A stretch of 5,484 nucleotides of DNA from an uncultured Lachnospiraceae bacterium (lineage in GTDB: Bacteria > Bacillota_A > Clostridia > Lachnospirales > Lachnospiraceae): positions 1 through 5,484 of the forward strand of contig CAMOZF010000140.1 of assembly GCA_946630765.1 (NCBI GenBank). Reading direction: 5' to 3'. The position numbers were made by a program, and so were the translations under genes. Below the pieces are notes generated by a model. The model saw nothing but the letters and a program-made list of their open reading frames with translations. It had not been told where the DNA came from and did no database searches. Of the stretch, positions 1 to 5,484 are shown one piece after another (position 1 is the stretch's first letter; each line of letters opens with the position of its first letter).

Positions 1-743
1 CGAAAGCCCGCGGCGTAAAGACGCTCGCAATCGTCAATGTGGTCGGAAGCTCGATCGCCCGGGAGGCGGATTACGTTTTCTATACGCTTGCCGGTCCCGA
101 GATCGCGGTTGCGACGACAAAGGCCTATTCCGCACAGCTGATTGCGATGTATCTTCTTGCGATGCAGTTTGCGTATGTGCGCGGCGTGCTTACGGAAGAA
201 AAGCTTCTTGAGATGACGAAGGAGCTTCGGACGCTTCCGGAGAAGGCGGAGAAGCTGATCGCGGACGAAGAGCGCATCCAGTGGTTCGCGAGCAAATTCA
301 GCAATGCCCGTGACATTTTCTTCATCGGACGCGGCATAGATTACGCGATCTGTCTTGAGGGAAGTCTCAAGATGAAGGAGATCTCCTATATTCACAGTGA
401 AGCCTACGCGGCAGGGGAGCTGAAGCACGGGACGATCAGCCTCGTGGAGGACGGCATCCTGGTTGTCGGCGTTGTCACGCAGAATGACCTCTATGAAAAG
501 ACCGTCAGCAATCTCGTCGAGGTGAAGAGCCGGGGCGCATATCTCATGGGCATCACGGCGTACGGACATTACGAGATCGAGGATACGGTGGATTTCAATG
601 TTTATATCCCGCGGACCGATCCGCATTTCTATGCATCCCTTGCAGTGATTCCACTGCAGCTGATGGGGTATTATGTTGCGGTAGCGAAGGGCCTGGACGT
701 GGACAAGCCCAGGAATCTCGCGAAATCCGTGACCGTGGAATAA
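1..743 (+). CDS. glmS: Glutamine-fructose-6-phosphate aminotransferase (isomerizing), C-terminal part
   Basis: GlmS makes glucosamine-6-phosphate from fructose-6-phosphate and glutamine in the cytosol, the first committed step towards UDP-GlcNAc and peptidoglycan. The window opens inside the gene: reading begins at base 3 and gives 246 codons to a TAA stop, about residues 363-608 of a usual ~608-residue enzyme. The glutaminase domain and the start of the first SIS domain lie outside. Visible landmarks are NVVGSSIAREAD and GPEIAVATTKAY of the first SIS domain, then the second SIS domain with KEISYIHSEAYAAGELKHG, and the classic C-terminus PRNLAKSVTVE. By alignment from memory with the E. coli enzyme, the catalytic residues Glu488 (codon 378-380), His504 (426-428) and Lys603 (723-725) are all present. 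The gene therefore appears intact at its 3' end. Any glmS ribozyme would sit upstream of the window. An internal GTG at 39 is not the true start. Confidence 0.98.
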   Translation, partial: KARGVKTLAIVNVVGSSIAREADYVFYTLAGPEIAVATTKAYSAQLIAMYLLAMQFAYVRGVLTEEKLLEMTKELRTLPEKAEKLIADEERIQWFASKFSNARDIFFIGRGIDYAICLEGSLKMKEISYIHSEAYAAGELKHGTISLVEDGILVVGVVTQNDLYEKTVSNLVEVKSRGAYLMGITAYGHYEIEDTVDFNVYIPRTDPHFYASLAVIPLQLMGYYVAVAKGLDVDKPRNLAKSVTVE

Positions 744-764
744 GGCTTGCTTGGCGTGGAACCG

Positions 765-797
765 GCCGCCGGAGTTGATACCGGCGGCTTCTTCTTT
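765..797 (+). terminator. Rho-independent terminator-like hairpin after glmS
   Basis: A perfect 8-bp GC-only stem (GCCGCCGG at 765-772 with CCGGCGGC at 781-788) closes an 8-nt loop and is followed by a T-rich, C-interrupted tract (TTCTTCTTT, 789-797). It begins 21 nt after the glmS stop, the expected place for a glmS terminator. The T-run is not pure, so termination may be leaky. It ends only 13 nt before the next start codon. Confidence 0.7.
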
Positions 798-800
798 CAG

Positions 801-806
801 AAAGGG
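801..806 (+). promoter_or_regulatory. Ribosome binding site of the ABC ATPase gene
   Basis: AAAGGG lies 4 nt before the ATG at 811. It is a modest and rather close Shine-Dalgarno sequence, but it supports this ATG over the upstream in-frame TTG at 751. It lies directly after the T-rich tract of the glmS hairpin, so that hairpin and translation initiation could influence each other. I found no convincing -35/-10 pair upstream. Confidence 0.5.
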
Positions 807-810
807 CGTT

Positions 811-1515
811 ATGAGCGCATTTGTCGAACTGAAATCAGTCAGTAAAATATACAGGACGGGGGATGTGAAAATATCCGCCGTGGACCGGATGAGCTTTTCT
901 CTGGAGAAGGGCGAATTCGTCGTGATTGTCGGGCCTTCCGGTGCCGGAAAGACGACGGTTCTGAACCTCCTCGGGGGCATGGACAGCCCCAGCTCCGGCC
1001 ATATCTTTGTGGACGGGAACGATATCAGCTCACTGGACAGAAAGGGGCTGACCCGCTACAGAAGGGAGGAGATCGGCTTTGTCTTTCAGTTTTACAACCT
1101 TGTCCAGAACCTCACGGCCCTGGAAAATGTAGAGCTTGCCCTGGAGATCTGCCGGGACCATCTGGATGCTGAAACGGTGCTTCAGGAAGTCGGACTTCAG
1201 GATCGGACAGCGAATTTCCCTGCACAGCTTTCCGGCGGTGAACAGCAGCGGGTCTCGATCGCGCGTGCTCTGGCGAAAAATCCGAAGCTTCTTCTCTGCG
1301 ACGAACCGACCGGCGCGCTGGATTACGAGACCGGAAAGGCGATTCTCGGCCTTCTGCAGAAAACCTGCCGGGACCGGGGAATGACCGTCATTGTCATCAC
1401 GCATAATTCGGCCATTTCACAGATGGCGGATCGGGTCATTCACATCAGAAACGGACGCGTTTCCAGGGAGACGATGAATGAACATCCGCTCCCGGCGGAA
1501 GCCCTGGAGTGGTAA
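811..1515 (+). CDS. ABC transporter ATP-binding protein, MacB/LolD-type
   Basis: This 234-residue cytoplasmic ATPase should power the FtsX-type permease encoded next. All nucleotide-binding motifs are present and canonical: Walker A GPSGAGKT (41-48), Q-loop glutamine 93 in VFQFYNLV, signature LSGGEQQR (140-147), Walker B LLLCDE with catalytic Glu165, D-loop GALD (168-171) and switch His198. Length and sequence fit the MacB/LolD/FtsE family, whose members couple ATP hydrolysis to movements of an extracytoplasmic domain rather than to classical uptake. The ATG at 811 is chosen because the family N-terminus ([13 protein letters not shown]) begins right after it. The extra 20 residues available from a TTG at 751 are translated from the terminator hairpin and look unrelated. 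The stop is 31 nt from the permease start, so the two genes are probably one operon. The substrate cannot be told from the ATPase. Confidence 0.96.
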   Translation: MSAFVELKSVSKIYRTGDVKISAVDRMSFSLEKGEFVVIVGPSGAGKTTVLNLLGGMDSPSSGHIFVDGNDISSLDRKGLTRYRREEIGFVFQFYNLVQNLTALENVELALEICRDHLDAETVLQEVGLQDRTANFPAQLSGGEQQRVSIARALAKNPKLLLCDEPTGALDYETGKAILGLLQKTCRDRGMTVIVITHNSAISQMADRVIHIRNGRVSRETMNEHPLPAEALEW

Positions 1516-1529
1516 TTAATATTTTTAGC

Positions 1530-1534
1530 AGGAA
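1530..1534 (+). promoter_or_regulatory. Weak, distant ribosome binding site of the permease gene
   Basis: AGGAA is the only purine-rich Shine-Dalgarno candidate in the 31-nt gap. It sits 12 nt before the ATG at 1547, longer than the usual 5-9 nt. The ATG is still favoured because the protein then begins with the short basic amphipathic segment MKKTLRRELFREIRKS, which leads into the first membrane helix as expected for this family. The gap also holds an AT-rich stretch (1514-1527). Confidence 0.4.
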
Positions 1535-1546
1535 CCGATTGTACAG

Positions 1547-4500
1547 ATGAAGAAAACCCTTCGGCGGGAGCTGTTCCGGGAAATCCGGAAGAGCATGAAC
1601 CGCTTCCTTTCCATCCTTTTTATATCGATGCTCGGCGTGGCATTCTTTACGGGCGTGCGCGCGTCGGAGCCGGATATGCGGCAGTCCATGGACGATATGG
1701 CGGATCAGGCCTCGTTCATGGATTTTCGCGTGCTGTGCTCCTATGGGCTGACCGAGGGTGATCTTACGGCCATCCGGGAAACGGAAGGGATCAGCTGCGC
1801 GGAAGGGGAGTATTCGGTGGATGTGCTGGAGTATTCCGGCGAAAAGCAGTCGGTGCTTCGCCTGATGTCGCTCCCTGAATCGGTCAATCAGCTCAGCCTG
1901 AAGGAGGGACGCTTCCCTGAAAAGCCCGGGGAATGCGTGATCGACGAGCAGCTGATAATCATTTCGGATTATCATATCGGGTCGGAGCTGCAGCTGAAGA
2001 GCGGCACCGCGGATCCGCTGTCGGATTCACTGAAGCATGACAGCTATACAGTCGTCGGAACCTGCACTTCCCCGTATTATCTAGACTTTGAACGGGGCTC
2101 GAGCACGATCGGAAACGGCGACGTGGCGGGCTATGTTTTCCTGCCGGCCTCGGAGTTCACATTGGAGGTCTATACCCAGATCTATGCCCGATCTGACGGG
2201 CTGACTCCGCTTCTCTACACCTCGGACGCCTATGAAACGCTTTCCGACGAAATCCGCGCCGGGATCGAAGAAATCGTTCCGGAGCGGAAGGAGATCCGGA
2301 TGGAAGCGCTGGTCGGCGATGAAAGAAGGAGTCTTGAGGAAGGCTGGGAAGAATACGAGAAAGGCCGTGAGGAAGCGGACAAGGCATTTGAAGAGGCGGA
2401 AACAGAGCTTCAGGATGCAGAGACGAAGCTTTCCGACGGCGAAAAGGAACTGGAAAAGAACCGGAAGAAGCTGGAGGACGCGAAGAAGACGATAGAGGAG
2501 AATGAAGCGCTTCTTCTGGAACAGGAGAACAGTCTTGCGGCATCGGAAACCGCGCTCTCCGCAAGAGAAGCCTCGGTTTCGGCGCGTGAGCAGGCATATC
2601 AGCAGCAGCGGGATGCCTGGTCGCAGGCGAAAACCGCGCGTGACAGCAAGAAGCGTGAGGTCCGCACGAAAGAGCTCGAGATCAGCTTTACAGAGGCGCT
2701 TCAGGAGCGCGCGAAATCGCAGGAAGAGGAACTCGAAAATGCGCTTCCTGAAGAGCTTCCGGAAGGGGAGATCACGGATGCGCTGGAGCAGGGATCGGAA
2801 GAAATCGAAGCGGCGCTTGATACGGCTTATGAAGAGCGGCTGCAGACCCTTCGGACGGAGCTTTCGGCACTTCAGGCGGAGCTTTCGGCGCAGGAGCAGA
2901 ATCTTCAGGCACATCCGCAGCCGGACAGCAGTCTTCAGATGAGCTTTCTCATGGAACGGATTGCCATCAGCACAGAGAGAACCCAGCTTCAGAACACGAG
3001 ATCGCAGCTTCAGGATGGCCGAAAGCAGCTGGAACAGGGAAAGGCGGACTACGAGTCCGGACTTTCGGAATTCACTGAAGCGGCGGAAACGCTGAAAGAA
3101 AAACGGGAAGAGTATGAAAACGCGCTTTCCGAATATGAGACCGAAAAGGAAAAGACTGAAAAAGAACTCGACGACGCACTTCAGGAGCTTCAGGACGGCG
3201 AGGCGGAGCTTGCAAAGGTGAAAGAGCCGGAATGGTATGTACTCGGCCGCGAAACGGTTCCTTCCTATGTCGGTCTTTCCGAGGACGCCGCCAAAATCGG
3301 CGCGCTCGGAAAGGTGTTCCCGGTGATCTTTTTCCTGGTCGCGGCCCTGGTCAGTCTGACAACGATGACGCGGATGGTCGAGGAGCACCGCACAGAAATC
3401 GGTACGCTGAAGGCGCTCGGCTACAGTACCGGCGCGATTGCAGGAAAATATATTATCTATGCGCTTCTTGCGACGCTGACCGGCAGTGTCGCGGGATTTT
3501 TCCTCGGCGAAAAGATTCTGCCCTATGTAATCATCAGCGCCTATCAGATCCTCTACAGCAATCTTCAGGTTATGTCGATCCCTTACCGCGCGGGCGAGGG
3601 GATCGCAGCGACCATTTTTGCCTGTGTGTCTACGGTCGGCGCCGCGTATTTCTCCTGCGCATCGACCGTGAAAAAGGTTCCCGCGGAGCTCATGCGCCCG
3701 ACAGCCCCCAAGAGCGGCAGAAAAATACTTCTCGAGCACATTACACCGCTGTGGCGGGTTCTGCGTTTCAGCCAGAAATCCGCACTTCGGAATCTTTTCA
3801 GATACAAAAAGCGTCTTTTCATGACGATCTTCGGCATCGGCGCCTGCATGGCACTGCTCCTTGTGGGCTTCGGCCTGCATGACTCGATCTATGTGGTTTC
3901 GGAGAAGCAGTTTGACGATCTGTGGCGCTATGACGGCAGCGTGACGCTCGATGCGGAGCGGAGCGACAAAGAATCCGCTGAACTGATCGATCATATGGAA
4001 GCGGAAGCCGGCATCAAAAGCCTGCTTCCCGCACAGACCCGGTCGCTGACGGGAATTTCGGGAAAAACCGAAAAGACGGTCAATATGATTGTCCCGTTGG
4101 ATACGGCGGTCTTCCCGGAGTTTTTCTCCCTTCGGGACCGGCGCTCCGGAGAAGGGAAGGAACTGAGTGATGAAGGCGCGGTCATTACGGAGAAGCTTTC
4201 ACGACAGCTCAATATCGGCGTCGGGGATACGCTCCGGCTAAGGGATGATGATCTGAGCACTTTCTCGGTAACGATCTCCGACATTACGGAGAATTACGTT
4301 TATCAGTACATCTATATGACGCCGGAATATTTTGCAAAAGTTTCCGGTCAGAATCCGAAGGAAAATGTCATTTTCTTCAGGTTTTCTGAGGATGCCGATC
4401 CGGAACAGATATCGGAAGATTTGTTAAAGGAAGACGCGGTTACAGGCCTCTCCCAGACGGAAGGCCTCAAGCGCACCATCAATGATATGCTCAGCAGTCT

Positions 4501-4900
4501 GAATCTGGTGATCTTCGTCCTGATTCTTTCTGCGGGCCTTCTGGCATTTGTCGTTCTTTACAATTTGAACAATATCAATATTACGGAGCGCGTCCGGGAG
4601 CTCGCTACCCTGCGTGTCCTGGGCTATTACGACGGCGAGACTGCGGTCTACGTCTACCGCGAAAATGTGTTCCTGACCATTCTCGGCATCATCGCGGGCG
4701 TCTTCATGGGAAAGGCGCTGCACAGCTTCACGATCCGGACTGTTGAGGTCGATCAGATCATGTTCGGGCGCGTGATCCACCCGATCAGCGTCCTCTGGTG
4801 CATCCTCCTGACCTTCCTTTTTGCCCTGATCGTCAACTTCATCATGTTCTTCCGCATCCGCAAAATCGACATGGTTGAATCTCTGAAGAGCATCGAATAG
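1547..4900 (+). CDS. FtsX-family ABC permease with long extracytoplasmic coiled coil
   Basis: This 1117-residue membrane protein is the permease partner of the preceding ATPase. A basic N-terminus precedes membrane helix 1 (about 20-37). The external domain runs from 38 to 585: a MacB-periplasmic-like part to ~250, containing FERGSSTIGNG, then a charged coiled coil at 255-560. EPEWYVLGRE then leads into helices 2-4 (about 586-606, 630-653, 685-705). The second half has helix 5 (757-778), a smaller external domain (780-985) and helices 6-8 (985-1006, 1040-1060, 1080-1103). Each half carries the cytoplasmic motif after its second helix, MVEEHRTEIGTLKALGYS (610-627) and TERVRELATLRVLGYYDG (1013-1030), likely the ATPase contacts. 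It is thus a fused pair of FtsX units that could form a complete permease with two ATPase copies. Family knowledge points to mechanotransmission, lipid or peptide export, or envelope remodelling. The substrate is unknown. No frameshift or truncation is seen. Confidence 0.96.
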   Translation: MKKTLRRELFREIRKSMNRFLSILFISMLGVAFFTGVRASEPDMRQSMDDMADQASFMDFRVLCSYGLTEGDLTAIRETEGISCAEGEYSVDVLEYSGEKQSVLRLMSLPESVNQLSLKEGRFPEKPGECVIDEQLIIISDYHIGSELQLKSGTADPLSDSLKHDSYTVVGTCTSPYYLDFERGSSTIGNGDVAGYVFLPASEFTLEVYTQIYARSDGLTPLLYTSDAYETLSDEIRAGIEEIVPERKEIRMEALVGDERRSLEEGWEEYEKGREEADKAFEEAETELQDAETKLSDGEKELEKNRKKLEDAKKTIEENEALLLEQENSLAASETALSAREASVSAREQAYQQQRDAWSQAKTARDSKKREVRTKELEISFTEALQERAKSQEEELENALPEELPEGEITDALEQGSEEIEAALDTAYEERLQTLRTELSALQAELSAQEQNLQAHPQPDSSLQMSFLMERIAISTERTQLQNTRSQLQDGRKQLEQGKADYESGLSEFTEAAETLKEKREEYENALSEYETEKEKTEKELDDALQELQDGEAELAKVKEPEWYVLGRETVPSYVGLSEDAAKIGALGKVFPVIFFLVAALVSLTTMTRMVEEHRTEIGTLKALGYSTGAIAGKYIIYALLATLTGSVAGFFLGEKILPYVIISAYQILYSNLQVMSIPYRAGEGIAATIFACVSTVGAAYFSCASTVKKVPAELMRPTAPKSGRKILLEHITPLWRVLRFSQKSALRNLFRYKKRLFMTIFGIGACMALLLVGFGLHDSIYVVSEKQFDDLWRYDGSVTLDAERSDKESAELIDHMEAEAGIKSLLPAQTRSLTGISGKTEKTVNMIVPLDTAVFPEFFSLRDRRSGEGKELSDEGAVITEKLSRQLNIGVGDTLRLRDDDLSTFSVTISDITENYVYQYIYMTPEYFAKVSGQNPKENVIFFRFSEDADPEQISEDLLKEDAVTGLSQTEGLKRTINDMLSSLNLVIFVLILSAGLLAFVVLYNLNNINITERVRELATLRVLGYYDGETAVYVYRENVFLTILGIIAGVFMGKALHSFTIRTVEVDQIMFGRVIHPISVLWCILLTFLFALIVNFIMFFRIRKIDMVESLKSIE
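2309..3226 (+). other. Coiled-coil hairpin segment of the permease
   Basis: Codons 255-560 encode an almost uninterrupted run of Glu, Lys, Arg, Gln, Ala and Leu with heptad-like spacing, such as ELQDAETKLSDGEKELEK at 287-304 and QLQDGRKQLEQGKADYES at 487-504. The one clearly proline-rich break, PEELPEGE at 401-408, lies almost exactly at the midpoint, so two antiparallel arms of about 145 residues are the natural reading. A second, smaller break (HPQPDSS, 456-462) occurs only in the second arm. The motif LQD followed by Leu recurs at 288, 488 and 548, suggesting growth by internal duplication. Confidence 0.85.
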
Positions 4901-4905
4901 CCGGG

Positions 4906-4932
4906 GACGCGGGTGACGCGAGTGACGCGGCC
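4906..4932 (+). repeat. Three tandem 9-bp units after the permease stop
   Basis: GACGCGGGT, GACGCGAGT and GACGCGGCC follow one another without spacers, starting 6 nt after the permease stop. The first two differ at one base. The third shares the first seven bases with unit one and runs into the left end of the large palindrome at 4927. No function is apparent. Confidence 0.65.
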
Positions 4933-5153
4933 ATCCTGCGGACGCTGGTTTATCTTTTCCGGCGTGGTCTCCGCCCTTCGATTTTCTATGGGTTCCGGGT
5001 CCCTTCGGCAACTAAGAAACTCCGCCCAGACATTCTCAGCACTTTCGCGCGAAATGTCTGGGCGGAGTTTTTGGCCGAATCCCGGAACCCGAGAAAATCT
5101 GAAGGACTACGTAACACGCCTTAAAAGATGAACCTGCTCCTTTGGATGGCCGC
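4927..5153. repeat. 227-nt imperfect palindrome (large fold-back element)
   Basis: The two sides pair in order with no crossing, for about 80 base pairs by hand count. Paired blocks are 4927-4936/5144-5153 (10 bp), 4940-4942/5138-5140, 4944-4945/5136-5137, 4947-4958/5123-5134 (12 bp with one T-G wobble), 4961-4966/5115-5120, 4975-4979/5101-5105, 4980-4987/5092-5099, 4990-4999/5081-5090 (10 bp), 5004-5009/5074-5079 and 5017-5034/5053-5070 (18 bp perfect). The apical loop is 5035-5052. Breaks are short internal loops of one to ten bases per side. It begins 26 nt after the permease stop, so it is probably transcribed as its 3' region. It could be a palindromic intergenic element, like the ERIC/IRU class in principle, or a structured RNA. 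No clear target duplication flanks it (GTGAC left, TGTAT right) and no protein is encoded in it that I believe. Confidence 0.85.
5017..5072 (+). terminator. Strong terminator at the tip of the palindrome
   Basis: A perfect 18-bp stem (AAACTCCGCCCAGACATT at 5017-5034 with its reverse complement at 5053-5070) has a GC-rich body and ends in five T residues (5068-5072). This is a good Rho-independent terminator for the ABC operon. Read from the other strand the downstream tract is TTTCTT, so it may also stop transcription from the convergent gene, less efficiently. The apex contains the self-complementary 12-mer TTTCGCGCGAAA (5043-5054), partly inside the right arm. Confidence 0.75.
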
Positions 5154-5226
5154 TGTATATCTCAACCGAGCGGGCGTGAACGATGTTTTATAGATGTGGC
5201 ACTGTTACAAGTCTGCGGTACACAGC
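5154..5226. other. Unassigned spacer between the two fold-back regions
   Basis: I see no gene, tRNA-like fold, promoter or strong repeat here. The only link to its surroundings is CAAGTC at 5208-5213, which is complementary to GACTTG at 5438-5443 and could extend the second fold-back outward across an unpaired stretch. Confidence 0.4.
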
Positions 5227-5253
5227 CATTGGGGCAGGAATGTTGCCCATGCT

Positions 5254-5324
5254 CGCCGAGGGTAATTGCGTTTCCTCCTCCGGAGACTTGGTCGTCTCTC
5301 GGGAGAAAATGAATCTCACAGGCG
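5254..5324 (+). repeat. Hairpin repeat unit 1
   Basis: This 71-nt unit shares its first 45 bases (5254-5298) exactly with unit 2. The following bases match at roughly 21 of 27 positions with one gap. It folds on itself: GGAGAC at 5282-5287 pairs with GTCTCT at 5294-5299 (one wobble) around the loop TTGGTC, then 5271-5278 pairs with 5302-5308 with a bulge, then CGCC (5254-5257) with GGCG (5321-5324). Flanking GCTC (5251-5254) and GAGC (5329-5332) could add an alternative closing pair. Its right arm pairs less well than that of unit 2, so this copy looks the more decayed. Orientation is arbitrary. Confidence 0.8.
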
Positions 5325-5340
5325 AATTGAGCTAACCTCC

Positions 5341-5412
5341 CGCCGAGGGTAATTGCGTTTCCTCCTCCGGAGACTTGGTCGTCTCCGGAGAGGAAATGCA
5401 ATCTCGCAGGCG
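5341..5412 (+). repeat. Hairpin repeat unit 2
   Basis: This is the better-preserved unit, 87 nt downstream of unit 1 and separated from it by a 16-nt spacer. Its arms form TCCGGAGAC with GTCTCCGGA around the loop TTGGTC (5375-5380), then past a single bulged C a TTTCCTC/GAGGAAA block, a G-T wobble and ATTGC/GCAAT, an internal loop, and CCGCC/GGCGG at the base. The nearly complete stem with wobble and bulge is consistent with a transcribed structure, but a palindromic repetitive DNA element explains it equally well. Confidence 0.85.
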
Positions 5413-5445
5413 GGGCCAAATATTGCCCCGATGGCGTGACTTGGA

Positions 5446-5484
5446 TTATTTTGTCAGCTCCTGATAGATTTCGAGGACGCTCTT
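5446..5484 (-). CDS. C-terminal end of an unidentified convergent gene
   Basis: Reading inward from the window edge on the minus strand gives 12 codons, KSVLEIYQELTK, followed by a TAA stop (complement of 5446-5448). The peptide has the look of a normal helical protein C-terminus, and its codons (CTC, CTG, GAG, ATC, GTC) match the use in the neighbouring genes. The fragment is too short to assign a family. The frame is open to the window edge but chance cannot be excluded. If real, its gene runs towards the ABC operon, and the two fold-back structures fill the whole convergent gap. Confidence 0.45.
   Translation of the reverse strand, partial: KSVLEIYQELTK

Larger units (their letters stand above)
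5227..5433. repeat. Second fold-back region with enclosing stem
   Basis: The ends 5227-5236 (CATTGGGGCA) and 5424-5433 (TGCCCCGATG) pair over 10 bp with one T-G wobble. Pairing can continue inward between 5240-5248 and 5413-5423 with small bulges. Between them lie the two tandem hairpin units described separately. The region can be drawn as a three-way junction with two hairpin arms, or as one long hairpin in which the left arm of unit 1 pairs with the right arm of unit 2. A local alternative, CGGGGC/GCCCCG at 5411-5416/5425-5430 with an 8-nt loop, competes with the outer stem. There is no T-run, so it is not a standard terminator on either strand. Confidence 0.6.

Noticed and set aside
751..810. 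TTG start giving the ATPase 20 extra residues
   Set aside because: The added residues are translated from the hairpin and T-rich tract. The family N-terminus begins right after the ATG at 811, which has its own Shine-Dalgarno sequence.
2081..3994. 637-codon open frame on the minus strand opposite the permease
   Set aside because: It is antisense to a clearly recognisable protein, is rich in Arg, Leu, Phe and Cys in the pattern expected from the complement of Glu/Lys/Ala-rich coiled-coil codons, and shows no domain I recognise.
4913..5131. 72-codon plus-strand frame starting with GTG
   Set aside because: It lies almost wholly inside the large palindrome and the terminator, starts 13 nt after the permease stop without a ribosome binding site, and has no recognisable protein features.
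4927..5153. Integron attC site or classic MITE with target duplication
   Set aside because: I could not find attC-type core sites at the ends, and the length exceeds usual attC sizes. The immediate flanks GTGAC and TGTAT are not a duplication. A decayed or differently bounded element remains possible.
5017..5153. Retron msr-msd or other reverse-transcribed RNA
   Set aside because: A long hairpin invites the comparison, but no reverse transcriptase or retron-type flanking features occur in the window.
5254..5412. CRISPR-like array
   Set aside because: There are only two units, each a ~72-nt palindrome with unequal right ends and a single 16-nt spacer, and no cas genes. These dimensions do not fit CRISPR.
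5162..5419. 85-codon minus-strand frame with an internal repeated peptide (DDQVSGGGNAITLG twice)
   Set aside because: The peptide repeat simply reflects the two DNA hairpin units, whose 87-nt spacing happens to be a multiple of three. The underlying palindromic structure and divergent right arms fit non-coding DNA better. It also has no visible Shine-Dalgarno support.

Overview
The window looks like chromosomal DNA of a fairly GC-rich member of the Firmicutes, probably a Lachnospiraceae-like clostridium. This rests on the GlmS sequence and on the very long FtsX-type ABC permease with an extracytoplasmic coiled coil, an architecture typical of that group. The assignment is by recognition of protein families, not by a database search.

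Layout. (1) Positions 1-743 hold the C-terminal 40% of glmS (glucosamine-6-phosphate synthase), with the active-site residues of the isomerase half intact. A compact terminator-like hairpin (765-797) follows. (2) Positions 811-4900 hold a two-gene operon. It encodes a 234-residue MacB/LolD-type ATPase and, 31 nt downstream, a 1117-residue permease with two FtsX halves, about eight membrane segments and a ~300-residue coiled coil in its first external domain. Together they should form one type VII (mechanotransmission-type) ABC system of unknown substrate. (3) Positions 4901-5445 are non-coding but highly structured. A short 9-bp tandem repeat leads into a 227-nt imperfect palindrome (4927-5153) whose apical 18-bp perfect stem plus T-run is a good terminator for the operon. 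After ~70 nt without visible features comes a second fold-back region (5227-5433) containing two tandem ~72-nt hairpin units, 45 nt of which are identical. (4) Positions 5446-5484 probably hold the last 12 codons of a convergent gene on the minus strand.

How it fits together. glmS supplies amino sugar for cell-wall synthesis and seems to be a separate transcription unit. The ABC pair is translated from its own start sites, with the ATPase Shine-Dalgarno sequence lying directly behind the glmS hairpin. The most unusual part of the window is the convergent intergenic region, where nearly all the sequence can be folded into two large hairpin systems. They may be palindromic mobile or repetitive elements (the ERIC/IRU class is an analogy only) or structured 3' RNA. 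I see no transposase, CRISPR array, reverse transcriptase or defence gene here.
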